From Ricordea florida (lineage: Eukaryota > Cnidaria > Anthozoa > Corallimorpharia > Ricordeidae), in assembly GCA_949710005.1 (NCBI GenBank), contig OX453272.1:24751391-24815390 (forward strand): DNA of 64,000 nucleotides. The letters are read 5' to 3'. Each line of letters starts with the position of its first letter. Positions within the stretch are counted from its first letter, which is position 1. The notes below the pieces were generated by a model that was not told where the DNA came from, ran no database searches, and saw only the letters and a program-made list of their open reading frames with translations. Positions 22,341 through 33,553 of this stretch are shown here, in pieces. The position numbers were made by a program, and so were the translations under genes.

Positions 22341-23225
22341 TTAAAGATTATCAAGGTCATCATTGGTGTAGATTCGTACGGGAGCACCGTTCGGGGACCT
22401 CTTCACAAAAACTTTCCCGTCTATAGTCCAGACACTGACAAGAAGGTTGTCTTTACGCATCCCGTTTGCAGTTCCCACCAAGCGTCGTCGTAGACTAGTG
22501 AGATTCTCATTGATATAAATTCTCTCTGGATTAACACTTGAAGCATAGCTTGGATACAAATCAGTTAAAGCAATATTTTTCAGTTTGATCCTTTCTTTGT
22601 ATAGTTTCGTTTTAATTTTATGGTTCATGAACTTGACAATTATTGCGGTTTTATCGCGACGCTTTAGCTTACGTGAAATTTCTATATCCCCTGGTGTTAT
22701 ATCTACATTTAATACTTCTGCGATTTTTATAACTACCTCTTCCGTTGATTCGTAACAGGACTCAGGAATTCCAGTGATCTCCAGTGAGTTTTTTCTTGTG
22801 TACTGCTCACGTTCGTCGTGATAGTACCATAGATTCTGCGATTCTTCGGTTTGTTCTCGCAGTTTTTCCTTAGCTCGTTGCAGTTCGGATTTCCACGCTT
22901 CGTTCTCCCTCTTCACACTTGCCATGGATTCTTTTACCTCGCTAAATTCACGGCGCTGACTTTCAATGGAAGACTTCATTTCTGCAATTTCTTCTCTTAG
23001 GCTCTTGTTATCTTTTAGGATATCCACAACCGTCTTTCTCACGTCAGCCAACAAGTTCCAGATTTCGGTGAGCATTGGTTCGTCTTCAGATTCTTCGTCA
23101 GCCATACTTTCAACGGATGCTGTTAAAACTCGTTTGGCGTCGATTATTTCGTCATCCTGAGAACCTCGGGCTCCTCTCTTGTTTTTCTTCGAGGTTTTCG
23201 ACATGAATTGGCGATAGAAAGCCAA
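22341..23225 (-). CDS. LINE ORF1 protein (L1-type RNA-binding protein)
   Basis: 294 codons, open throughout. A Lys-rich N-terminus (SKTSKKNKRGARG) is followed by an acidic stretch. A long coiled coil spans about residues 50-130 (heptads through LREEIAEMKSSIE and KRENEAWKSELQRAKEKL). An RRM/C-terminal-domain-like part follows, with the L1 ORF1 hallmark REQYTRKNSLEITGIPE and later IYINENLTSLRRRL. Such proteins trimerise and coat LINE RNA. The start at 23225 gives the full coiled coil. The frame is intact although ORF2 is not. Confidence 0.8.
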   Translation of the reverse strand: MAFYRQFMSKTSKKNKRGARGSQDDEIIDAKRVLTASVESMADEESEDEPMLTEIWNLLADVRKTVVDILKDNKSLREEIAEMKSSIESQRREFSEVKESMASVKRENEAWKSELQRAKEKLREQTEESQNLWYYHDEREQYTRKNSLEITGIPESCYESTEEVVIKIAEVLNVDITPGDIEISRKLKRRDKTAIIVKFMNHKIKTKLYKERIKLKNIALTDLYPSYASSVNPERIYINENLTSLRRRLVGTANGMRKDNLLVSVWTIDGKVFVKRSPNGAPVRIYTNDDLDNL

Positions 23226-23315
23226 AATTACTATTCAGAGGAAGGGAGTTCGCTCACCCTCACGAAACACGTCCGCACTCGCGGAGCTCACGCATGCTCT
23301 ACGTAAGACTACGTA

Positions 23316-26300
23316 AGATGTCGGACCACTTCGCTCTGCAACAGAGCCTGGTCACCACGTGTGTTCTCTCCGAAGATCTTTCACCCAAATTCTATCACCT
23401 AGGTAGAACTCTCTAAACTTAGCATGCGCATCGTGTGTTTCCTTCTGCTTCGCTTGTGAATCCATTATCTTGTCCCCTACCCTTGGGCGAAGGAGGGTTA
23501 GTCTTGTGCGAAGTTCACGCCCCAGGAACAGACTAGCTGGTGTTCTGCCAGTGGTAGGGTGTCTTGTCGACCGGTAAGTCAACAGAAAATTAGCGATGCG
23601 TTGTTGAACCGACAGCTTGCTGCCTTTACTTGTTTTCATGTGATTCTTAAATGACTGAACCATTCTTTCGGCCAATCCGTTACTGGCTGCATGATAGGGT
23701 GCTACACGTACATGCTTAACACCGTTCATCCTCAAGAAGTGTGCAATCTCTTCGCTGCGAAATTGAGGACCATTATCACTGACACAATGTACTGGCAATC
23801 CGTATTTGGAAAATACTTCCCGTAAGATAGTAACGGTCGCGGTTGCTGACGTGTTTCGTGGCATAAAGTATATTTCTGGCCAGCGCGAGTGTGCATCAAC
23901 AAGGATGAAATAATGCCCGTTTTCATCTTCTGCGTAATCTATGTGAATGCGATGCCAAGGATTACTCCGCCACAACCATGGGGTAAGTGGCGCTACAGCT
24001 GGTGGCTTCTTAACTTGCTGGCAGCTTTGGCAATTCCTCACAGTTTGTTCTATTTCTTGATCAATGGTAGGACACCATAAGTAACTACGTGCCAACTCCT
24101 TCATCCGAACAATCCCTGGGTGTCCTGAATGCAATTCTTGAAGCATGTCTTTGTGGTACCGAGTAGGTATGACCACCCGAAGTCCCCACAAAAGACAGTC
24201 TTGCTCCACAGACAACTCAAATCGACGATTAAAGTAGGGTTGGAGGCGCAGATCCTCCACGTGCTTTGGCCAGCCTTGTCTGACATATTCTAGCACCTTT
24301 GACAGTACTGGGTCTACTCTTGTGGCGTGGTTTATTTCTTTATGAGTAATGGGTAAGGAATGGACCAGTCGTTCTTCGACATGATATGCAGAATCCTCGT
24401 CATTACGCGTTGACGGCAAGGGCAACCGTGACAGCGCGTCAGCCACTGCATTTTGCTTTGATGGAACGGACCTGATGTTGTAGTTGAAAGCTGAAAGAAT
24501 GATCGCCCAACGCTGTAGACGCATCTCTGCTAGCGAGGGGATGGCTGTTTTAGGACCCAAAATTCGTTCCAGAGGCTTATGATCCGTTTGTATCATGAAA
24601 TGACGGCCATATAGGTACAAATGGAACCGTTTTAGCCCAAACATTATCGCCAAAGCTTCTTTGTCGATCTGCGCGTAACGCTTTTCGTGTTCGTTCAATG
24701 TTCGTGATGCATAGGCAATAGGGCGTCGTTCGCCGTTAGGAGACACGTGCATTATGACCGCACCCAAACCATATGGAGAAGCGTCCACCGCTAATTCTAC
24801 AGGAAGGCTAGGGTTGTAATGCGTTAGCACAGTTTCTGACGCTAGTGCACATTTCACATCAGAGAAAGCTTTGTCGCAGTTCGACGACCAATTTCACGGC
24901 TTATTTCCTAGGAGCTCGTACAAAGGTTGGGCAAGGGTTGATAACTTGGGGATAAAGTTGGTTAGTGCCGCCAACATTCCCAAGAACGATCGTAATTCGG
25001 TGACGTTGCGTGGAATAGGTGCTTCTTTGATAGCCTTGACCTTTTCACCCGTCGGCTGAGGACCCTTCTCTGAAAAGCGCAATCCAAAGTAAATGACTGA
25101 TGGTGCCATAAACACACACTTCGGTAGTTTGACTCGCAACCCGTACTTCTGAAACTGCTTCAGGACTGCTTCTAAATTCTTCACGTGCTCCTCGTCATCA
25201 GAGCCTCCTACAAGCAAATCGTCCATGATAACACAAGTTCCTGCTAGTCCTGCAAGCACTTGTTCAATGAAACGTTGCCAAATAGCGGGGCTGGATGAAA
25301 TTCCAAATGGTAACCGCGTGTACCGGAACAGACCCTTATGGGTGTTAATCGTACACAGTTTTTGTGACTCCTCGTCTAGGATCAGTTGTTGATATGCACT
25401 TCGCAGATCAATCTTCGTGAACTTCTTGCATGAAGACACACGCCCTCGAATCTCCTTCGATGTTGGAATCGGAAACTGCTTGGTCTGAATAGCTGGGTGG
25501 ACTGTGCCCTTATAATCACCGCAAATACGTACTGTACCATCGGTTTTAGGAACACAAACAATGGGCGTTGCCCAGTCGCTCACTTCGACAGGTTTTAGAA
25601 CCCCATCATTTTCCATGCGTTTCAGTTCTTCCTCTACCGCGGAGCGAAGGGCATAAGGTACTGGGCGTGCCCGTTGAAATACTGGTGTTGCGTTTTCCTT
25701 TAGATACAATTTCGCCGTAACACCTTTAACAGTCCCCAGTTCAGGCTTGAAGACGTCAGCATACAGTTTCTTAAGACGTTCGACCTCTACATTCGTCTCA
25801 TGGGACACCGAGAACTGACCGTTTGAGGATGGAAAGAGGTTTACCCAGTCGAGGCGAATTTTCATCATCCAAGATCGTCCAAGCAACGGAGGGGCGTACC
25901 GTTCTGCACGAACAACTAGAAGAGGAAGGGTCGCGCGCTGCCCGTTGTACTCCACGTCAACTGAAATCTGTCCCGCAACGTCCAGCGGTGTGCCAGCATA
26001 GGCATGGAATGATTTCTCTACTGGCTTCAGCGAAAGGTATTTGAATTACCGCTCGTAATCTGCGTAATTTAGAATTGAAGCAGAAGCACCCGTATCTACT
26101 TCCATCTGAAATTGAACATCTTCAATAAGCACAGGAACTCTCACAGCAGGAGCTGAAATTCGTGACTTGCGTGACTCAGGTTTTTGGTTCTCTATCAGAT
26201 TAAAGATTGACCCCAGGAACTCGTCTCCTGTGTCCTCACACACTTCATGTTCAGAATCCTGATCTGTGTGACGTACATGCTGTTTTCCTGCCGATCGTTT

Positions 26301-27098
26301 GGGAAATGGTTTTACGTTGCGACACTCAGACTGCAAGTGACCTGTTGCGTGACACTTGAAACACTCTGACCCTTTGTATTTGCAATTGTTCGGAGTGTGG
26401 TTGGTTAAACCACAACGAAAACATTGTTTCCTTGGATTCTCGTACTGCTGAGGTCGTTTACCACTGCCACGATAATGTCTACCAGAGGAACGACCACGTG
26501 ACATCTGATGTTCTCTCTTGACCTTGTTTACGTTGGAAGACGAATTTTCACTGTGAGAAATCGCTCCAAGGTCACGTACATCCTTCTGAGCTATTTCCTG
26601 GGCGATGGCAGTGTCCACGGCTTCTTGAAAGGTGAAGTTATTCGATAATAATTTCCGTTTAATCTGCTCTGAGCGAAGCCCAGAAATAAATCGATCGCGT
26701 AGACTATCGTTTAGCTGTTCGTTTGTGAATTCACATGTCCCAGAAAGATTTTTCAGCTCTCTCACAAAGTCGACGATACTTTGACCTGGTTTCTGAGTTG
26801 CAGAATGGAACCTGTATCTTTCTGCCACTTTTAAACGAGTCGGCTTATAATGACCACGCAGCAGCGTTGCAAGCTGGTCGAAGGTCTTCGAGTTTGGCGC
26901 GTCGGGAAATGATAAATCTTTCAATACTCGATAAGAACTACTGCCAATAGATGTGAGAAGTATAGCTCTTCGTTTAGCGGCATTATCTGAGTCGTTCTTG
27001 ATATCGTATGCAATGAAATATTCCAGTAATCGCTCAAGGTAACTGTCGATGTCTTCGCCCTCAGGATTAAAAACATCAAAAGGTGGTCTGCCCGCCAT
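23316..27098 (-). pseudogene. gypsy-1 gag-pol polyprotein, three in-frame stops
   Basis: Starts at ATG 27098. Gag with two CCHC knuckles (CFRCGLTNHTPNNC, CFKCHATGHLQSEC) is followed by the protease site VDTGAS, then an in-frame TAA at 26046. The next stretch, 24894-25955, is RT (LPFGISSSPAIWQR; catalytic box VIMDD). An in-frame TGA at 24894 stands where this family has tryptophan. RNase H (AVDASPYGLGAVI) and integrase (HPGIVRMKELARSYLWCP, DAHSRW, SDNGPQF, NGLAERM) follow to a TGA at 23352, again probably replacing Trp. All three stops are in one continuous frame, so few changes separate it from an intact copy. The first stop could be programmed, but I regard all three as likely decay. Confidence 0.88.
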
Positions 27099-27218
27099 TT
27101 CACGTGCTTTCGGTCGAGCAGATGCCGGAGGTTCAATGCTGAATTATCCCGTATTCTGGCAATCCACCGTTCGCAGCGGACATTAACTGTTCGTTCGCCA
27201 AGTTATTCTCGTCGCCAC

Positions 27219-27372
27219 TGTTGCGTATTGGGTCGTTTCGTTAGGGAGTTTCCAAAGTAGACGGAGAACTCAACCAACCTTTATTATTTTTGAACTACAG
27301 AACCAAAAGTGAACTTTGCCCTCCGATGCACAAAGCATCATGTGAGCACGAGGTATGACGTCATACACCACA
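27219..27372 (-). repeat. gypsy-1 5' LTR (154 bp)
   Basis: TG...CA ends, the same length as its partner, followed on the minus strand by GTGGCGACGAGAATAAC as a primer-binding site. The ACCTG target duplication is at 27373-27377. Confidence 0.92.
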
Positions 27373-27377
27373 ACCTG

Positions 27378-28325
27378 TAAGTCAGAAAGGCACTTAAGAT
27401 ATCATCATCTTTTCTAATTATGGACTTTGCTGTACGGACTGCTCGTTGAACTTCACAATTTGCTTGGGGATATCTCAGTGAACGTGTGTTGTGTACAAAG
27501 CCATATTTGGTTGCAAACTTCCTAAAGGGATCTGCACTGTACTGGGGCCCATTCTCAGATATTATCAGGTCTGAAATGCCGTGGGTGGCAAAGAGTTCTT
27601 TGAGTGCTTGAATAACAACTCTGGATGTTTCATTTTGAAGCTCCTTAATGTCAAACCATCGGGAGTAACAGTCTGTGACAATGAGATAGACTTTCCCTAT
27701 TCGACTCAAATAAATCAGTTGCAATCCTTTCTATGGAAGAGATGGAAAGGAGGCTGACATAAGTGACGCACTGAGCCACGAGGTCCTGTATCTGCTTTGA
27801 GAGCCCTGGCCACCAGACTGATGTGTGGGCCCTGGAACCGGCATTTGGTGATTCCAAAGTTACCAGTGTTGATGTAGTCAAGGATCTGTAGTCTCATACT
27901 CCTTGTGATAACTAAGCGGTCAGCATACATGAGTAAATCATCTAGAACGGAGAGTTGGCCTCTGCTTACCCAGTACGGGCGGTGGAGTGGCTGATGAGGC
28001 ATGTAGGCAGGCCACCCTTGTAAGCAGTAAGCTCTTACTTGCCTACATTCTTCATCCACTTTCTGTGCCTCTTGAATTTCTTGTAGTCTCATAGTTGTGG
28101 ATGGTAAACTAGCTATTGTCTAAGTTGTAAATGCTTCTACTTCTTCTGCAAACAACTCTTCGGCTTGCTCTGGGATGTCAACAGGTACACGAGAGAGGGC
28201 ATCAGCAGCAGCTTTGTGTTTCCCGGGGACATACTGAACTTGATATGTATATCGCATAAGTCTCAGGCGGAAACGCAGGATGCGGGGAGGCACCTTTGAG
28301 AGCTCTGTTGAGATCAGGAGAGCAG
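27378..28325 (-). pseudogene. gypsy-2 pol: RNase H end and integrase, 5' part
   Basis: From 28325 on the minus strand: LSKVPPRILRFRLRLMRY and VPGKHKAAADALSRVPVD (end of RNase H). Then a zinc-binding region at 27715-28092 (KVDEECRQVRAYCLQGWP, SMRLQILDYIN), and the integrase core at 27390-27700 (TDCYSRWFDI, SENGPQYSADPF, PQANCEVQRAV). The last motif ends FLTYR exactly at the gypsy-1 border, and the protein resumes at 12345. Upstream of 28325 the element is lost. Two or more frameshifts are present. Confidence 0.75.
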
Positions 28326-28525
28326 TAAGACATTTTTACTTCCTGCATCTTTTCTTGCATCTTCATCAACTATGTTGCTCGGATTGTGTTTTCTTCTGTT
28401 ATGTATATATAAGATGTTTCTACTGCTTTAGTTCGTTCCGCAATGTTCGCATTGAAATCTGCTCATACCTTCACAGTTGGGAGTAGGGACTGAATCAGTT
28501 GAATCAGCGTTAGAACAATCAGACT

Positions 28526-29595
28526 TCACTGTCGCTTGGGAAGTTCATTGCGTTGAAGCTGGAGTAGGAGGTCCGGTACTTGGAGATGGGTGGCCATTAG
28601 AGAAACGTTTCCTAGAATGGTTAGCTTGTAGACAAGGTTGTGGATTATTGTTCTCTGCAGGACTAGTTGGATCTGGGCGCGTGAGAGGCTGACGCTTTTT
28701 TGCCCTCGATAAGTGGTCAGCTGAGAACCTTGGGACATTTCGAGGTTTCCCAGAAGATGAGGGAACCAGAAGTGAATCGTTAGCTGAGGAAGACGTTGAA
28801 GAGTTGGGAACTGAAGAGGAACCATTGGACACCTGAGTGTTGATTAGAAAGGCTTCAGTAGGAGAAAGAGGGGAACATTCTTTAGCTGATGCATGTTCCT
28901 CTGCTGCTCTCAAAATTGATCCAGTGGAGGACTACGCTCTTGAATTTAGGAATAGCTTGAGCTTTTTCCTTGTGCTACTGGAGGTGTCTTGACGAAGATA
29001 AAAGGAGTGGTCAGACTCTGTACGGAAGTTATCGCGCCAATCATGATGCAGAAGCACGTTATTGATTTCAATGCGGCTTTCGGCAAACCAACACATTATG
29101 ATTCTCCATAGGAATTACGCATGTTGGCTCGGGCGTTGTAGATAGACTTGACCTTTCTCGTAGGGACTAATCAAGAACTGAAATAGTGTTCGGTTTAAGG
29201 CCGCCAGCGCTGCGATTATCAGAACAATGACTCCACATACATCGAGCATGTCTATGGTGGATAGTTGTGGCATCTTCAGTCACACATATGGCCGAACCGA
29301 GAAGTAGCCATGAGGTGGTGAGCCAAGAAGAGATGCGTATCATACTTTCCAGTACGAGGAGAGTGGATCATTAACTGTTGACCGCATCAATTATGTCTAT
29401 TGGGGGTTTCCAGGCTAACGTGTCACAATAAAGGATTCGTTTGCATGGTCGAATCTCAACAACCACAAACACCCAGTGACTGCCCGACTTGTTCATGTGA
29501 CCAAAGAAGGTCTGACCATTTTCCTTTTCAACATTAAGCGACAAAACAAGCCGTTTCACCATTCCAAATTTGAACATTTTCCTCTTCCTGGCCAT
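28526..29595 (-). pseudogene. Ulp1/C48-type cysteine peptidase gene, frameshifted
   Basis: The frame at 29371-29595 has GSHWVFVVVEIRPCKRILYCDTLAW, giving the catalytic His (HW) and Asp (CDTLAW) of Ulp1/SENP-like peptidases. In another frame near 29237 the codons DVCGVIVLIIAALAAL supply the catalytic Cys in the correct order. Further family-like codons follow, and the 28526-28913 frame (RAAEEHASAKECSPLSPTEAF) is a Ser/Pro-rich tail. Such peptidases cut SUMO-like tags and are common cargo of DNA transposons. No flanking inverted repeats were identified, and stops and shifts between the blocks mark it as dead. Confidence 0.6.
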
Positions 29596-29599
29596 CTGT

Positions 29600-30180
29600 G
29601 ATGTTGACTACTACCGCGTTCTAACACAACAGCAGGGTATCTTGCTGCATCGTGTTTAATTGATGTAACACCCAGGTAACATGATCAGTCGCCAGTCACA
29701 CTCGCGTCCCAGACGCAGCAAGGCGTGAAAGCTCATCAGGAGTGAAAGCTAAGAATTAAAAAGAAAACGCTCTTATGGAAAGCGTTTCTTCGCTGTAATT
29801 CAGTACTTCCAAATTTTGATAATAAGCTTTAAAATAAGCTATCCCGAATACGCTGACCCAAACAATGATATATCCTGTGAAAAGACATATTGAGCAAATA
29901 CTTACCGAGAGCTTTTTATCAGAAATTTATTACCATTGGGGTTTATAATTTTAAAACTGAAAAGGTATCGTAGAGCAAGAGAATCTGCTTTCAGAGAAAA
30001 GATTTGTTGTTTTGCAGTCAAGATTATAAGGATCTAGAAAATAATTTACTACTTCGATTTTTCTTTAGCTTAGTAGGGATATATAAAAGCAAAAGATTTT
30101 TTTAATTACCAGATATCATCAAAGATTTTTTTCATTGCGTTGTTATCTGAGGCGAAGTCACTGGATGTGACTTTGCCTTT
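29600..30180. other. Unassigned non-coding stretch
   Basis: No supported gene or repeat seen. Confidence 0.4.
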
Positions 30181-30553
30181 GAAATATAATTGAAAAATTA
30201 AACGAGACTTACCTGTAAGTTGAAGTTTAATTGGAATTCTATCTATACCTAGTGCAACAAGGGATCACATGAGATTGCATCACGCATGCGCGCGTCAGTT
30301 TTTGAATATTGCAGCAGTGTATTTAGCATCATTGTTATCGTGGACAATAAACATAACCGCTGTGTAAGTGTCCAATGTGTCGATCAGTCAAACAACGTTA
30401 AATTGTCTTGGGTGGTGTAAGTTATCCCATGGGTGGGCATGTGATCCATTGTTGCTGTAGGTGACTCATAGAATTCCATTCAAACTTCAACTTACAGGTA
30501 AGTGTCGTTTAATTTTTCAATTATATTTCGTCACCACTGCCACAGGGATCCCA
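30181..30553. repeat. DIRS left terminal repeat with internal inverted arms
   Basis: Positions 30181-30242 and 30468-30531 are near-perfect inverted copies about 60 bp long. In addition, 30261-30298 is an inverted match to 42645-42683, and 30527-30553 an inverted match to about 42676-42704, linking both ends of the DIRS element. Split or inverted terminal repeats are expected for DIRS elements. Confidence 0.7.
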
Positions 30554-30793
30554 CGATACTTTAAAGCCCAGCCATACACATGAGAAAAGAAACAGTATAG
30601 AGTATAACACATCTGAAATTTAATTGTAAATTATGTACAATACAGCAATATAAATAGTAACAACTGGCATGAACATGTAAAGTATGACATGGATGCATGG
30701 AAAGAATCTAATCATTGTCAGACAACCAGTAGTTCGTAAATGCAGCTGCATTTAGGCAGTGTTTAATACAGATGTGGCAAAACCACCATTCTC

Positions 30794-31412
30794 TTAAGAG
30801 GGTTTGTTGTAAAATCTATCAAATGTTCTTTCTGAAGACCAGCCAGCTGTCTCTAGAATTTCTTTGATTGGAACACATGCTTTTGATGTGGCTGCTGTTC
30901 TTGTACTGTGAAGTTTAAAGGTGTTGGTATCAATACCAGCGCTGGACATGACAGAATGGATCCGCCGTGATATGGTGTCTCTGGAGGCTTGGTGATGTGG
31001 TTTCGTGTGTGTCACAAAAAGCTTGGTTTCAGTTCCTCTCAAAGATTTTGTTCTGTCTAAATAGGCTTTCAGGTGGGTAAATACACAAAACGATGAATCT
31101 AAATGGTAGGCTTGCAAAACCACTGAAGGCGCCTTGTACCCTGGTCTGCTCTGTTTAATGTGCTCTGGTAAGGCAAACTCAAGGAAGGCTTCCCTTTCTT
31201 CCATAAACTGGATGTCTAACATATGAAGGCTTTGTCTCCTTTGTGCAGAGAAAAGTGCAATTAACATTGCTAGCTTAAGAGTCAGCAATTTAAGACTTGA
31301 TTCCTGTGGTTTAGGCAATAATGACAGGTACGTCAGAACTGGGTTCACATCCCACGTAGTATGGTATCGTGGTATAGGTGGGTTGGTCTTATAAATGCCT
31401 TTCATGAAGCGG
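30794..31412 (-). pseudogene. DIRS tyrosine recombinase, catalytic C-terminal part
   Basis: About 203 codons with all late catalytic landmarks: first Arg in FSAQRRQSLHML, the HxxR box in KLHSTRTAATSKA, and the Tyr in ERTFDRFYNKPS. The frame itself is open, but the protein is cut at FMKG by El-2. The N-terminal DNA-binding half is 7 kb away at 38412-38753. Confidence 0.85.
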
Positions 31413-31544
31413 AATATATATATATTAATTAATTAATTAACGGGTGGTCGGTTGCCATGGGTTTTCCTCCCGCAACTCTAATGCGCGCTGGCGCAGAAGC
31501 CGTCAGCGGCAGTTGGCGGGAGATAAACAAAATCCTTTTTAGAG

Positions 31545-32267
31545 ATGGCGGCAAATATTGTTACGACGAACACCACCAACAAAATAGATTTAAGGCATTT
31601 CGGTATGGAAGATGAGACGGAAAGGGGAGTAAGATTTTGGAACATAAATGCCGTAGAAATGAAGTTTTCTACTGAAAAGGAATGGTTGAGAAAGGTTCGT
31701 TTTGCGGAGAACAAACCAAAGTACGGGATGAGAAATCTTGATCCTGTCCTAGAGGAATTAACTGGTAACAAGCTGGAGCTTATAGGTCCAATGTTGGATG
31801 GATATTTGAAGGAGATCGGGCATTTAATTTATTCAAAGCTCGGACGATCGAGAATGACCGGTCTCAGGGCCCCCATTGTGCTGTTTATGCCATTCCAAAT
31901 GTTTGAGCATCTTTGGGTTTTGGTTCAAGGCTATGGGGGGACCGTGGAAACCAAGAATAGTGGCGAGAAAATAATACTTACTCTTGCACGGCCCGACACA
32001 GCGGAGAAAATAGGGTCTCCAGCTAGATTTGCTGGGGATAATTTTCTTAGGAAACGGCACTTCGAGAAAATCCCCGAGGAAGGTCGTCTGATCCAGACCT
32101 ATAGCGGGAAGTCGACTGTTGTTGTCACGCAAAGTACGCCGCTCCAAATGTTTTTTACAGTAAAACAACAAAGGATGACAATTACATTTTACGTGCAGCG
32201 GTACGACCGTGATGGATTTGCGCAGGATTCCAATTTGCAAAGGCTTTTGAATTTGGACATGGCGTAA
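31545..32267 (+). CDS. El-2 small protein, function unknown
   Basis: 240 codons in one open frame starting ATGGCGGC, about 100 bp inside the left end. No domain recognised. The middle is basic and the C-terminal half has regular beta-like stretches (MFFTVKQQRMTITFYVQRY). No chromodomain is visible, so it is not an obvious homologue of the El-1 small protein despite occupying the same place and orientation. The intact frame beside a decayed partner gene suggests recent loss of function or separate selection. Function unknown. Confidence 0.6.
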   Translation: MAANIVTTNTTNKIDLRHFGMEDETERGVRFWNINAVEMKFSTEKEWLRKVRFAENKPKYGMRNLDPVLEELTGNKLELIGPMLDGYLKEIGHLIYSKLGRSRMTGLRAPIVLFMPFQMFEHLWVLVQGYGGTVETKNSGEKIILTLARPDTAEKIGSPARFAGDNFLRKRHFEKIPEEGRLIQTYSGKSTVVVTQSTPLQMFFTVKQQRMTITFYVQRYDRDGFAQDSNLQRLLNLDMA

Positions 32268-33553
32268 ATTTTCAATTGTGAATTAACAACAGGACTTGCT
32301 TGCATTCTGTTTGACCTTGGATACTGTACTTTATATCAAATATCAAAATAGTGACAGCCTTAAATATGAGTTGAACCTTTTATTTTAATTTATGATCGGC
32401 TTTCTTAGAATTGCAAGCAAAACATTTTTTTATCAGGTTTTATTAACCATTTAAGCCCCAATATCTGGACATGCATATGTTCATTATTGTTCATCTCTGC
32501 AAACTTCTTATGGTTCTACAGTAGTTAGGGAAAAGCATTGAAGACACTAACTTAAATGATAGTGATGTCTGCTTTCATTTAATCTCATGTTTCAGAATAT
32601 AGAAATATGTGTTGTAAAGAAAAATTAGTTGCTGGCCACTTTTGGGGCTTAATTGGCTAACATTTATGTAAGCAATGTGACAAAGAGACAGCAAAACAAA
32701 CCATTTTCTCAAAAGTTATTTTACTATATATCAGTAAAAAAGATAATTATTGTTACATGTATGTGTGACATATGAGAGAGCACACTAGGTTACAATAGTA
32801 CCTCTTTGATTTTATAAAATTTATACATTAAAATATTACTACAGTACTTTTACAATTGTCTAACTCTTCAAAGCTAAGTGAAACACTTCAACCCTTTCAC
32901 TCCCAAACTATGAGCCATATTTCTCCTTACTTAGTGACATGTATTTCCATACATGCAAGTTCAGATGCTGTTGTTAAATGAACTAAAAACATCTTGCTAA
33001 GTGTCATTAAAAACCCACTAAAAATACCCTATAGCTAAAAGTTTAATAATTTTGAGTTTCATTTAACTACATATTTATATGGTGAAATGGAGTTGCCTAA
33101 AACCCATATAATTTTTCTTTGTTGTCATTTTAACAATTACACCAAAAGCTAAACCTTGCTTCTCAGATGCAACTTTATATTGATCAGTGGGAAAATATAA
33201 ACTTAGGTTTCTAACATTATCATGTACATGTCATATGTCAGTGTATTCTAGGCAATATCAGTGTTTCTCTGATCAAGTAAAATAGTAAATGTATATTGCA
33301 TTCATACTCTTGCAATAATAGTCTAATGCTTCATGTAAACACAGGACAACTGAACATCAATTTAAGCATTTTTATCACTAATGTGAGCACATTTCTCACA
33401 TTACAAGTGCACTGATATTATAATTTTTCTCAGTTATCATATTGATAACCAGTATGTTGTAAATCATGGACTGAAACAAAGATACATAAAATTTCAATTT
33501 ATATTATTTTTCAGAGGACAAGCTTACCTGTTGAACACAAAAAAAGGATTGTA
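32268..33553. other. El-2 intergenic region
   Basis: 1.3 kb, AT-rich, between the convergent gene ends. No gene, tandem array or hairpin stands out. Confidence 0.5.

Larger units (their letters stand above)
13088..23306 (-). mobile_element. Tx1/L1-like LINE inside gypsy-1, itself split by El-1
   Basis: ORF1 (22341-23225), ORF2 endonuclease (20622-22079) and RT C-terminal parts lie in minus-strand order. The A-rich 3' end is at 13088-13130 (T-rich on the plus strand). The 9-bp duplications at 13079-13087 and 23307-23315 fit target-primed insertion. About 4.1 kb is LINE; the remaining 6.1 kb (14338-20470) is the El-1 insertion. Confidence 0.9.
12353..27372 (-). mobile_element. Ty3/gypsy retrotransposon gypsy-1, complete ends, split by a LINE
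   Basis: LTRs at both ends (12353-12506 and 27219-27372) and a 5-bp target duplication ACCTG on each side prove the extent. Gag-pol runs on the minus strand from 27098 to about 23315, is interrupted by the LINE 13088-23306, and resumes at 13087-12507 (pol tail YVVVLNDGRVWKRHL, reading directly on from SYVV at 23315). A polypurine tract (12507-12524) and a primer-binding-site position (27200-27218) are in place. Without the insertion the element is about 4.8 kb. Confidence 0.93.

Noticed and set aside
31412..31445. TTAA repeats at the El-2 left end as a Kolobok or piggyBac TTAA target duplication
   Set aside because: The right end lacks TTAA (it reads ATACAGTG), so the TTAA run is more likely a local microsatellite.
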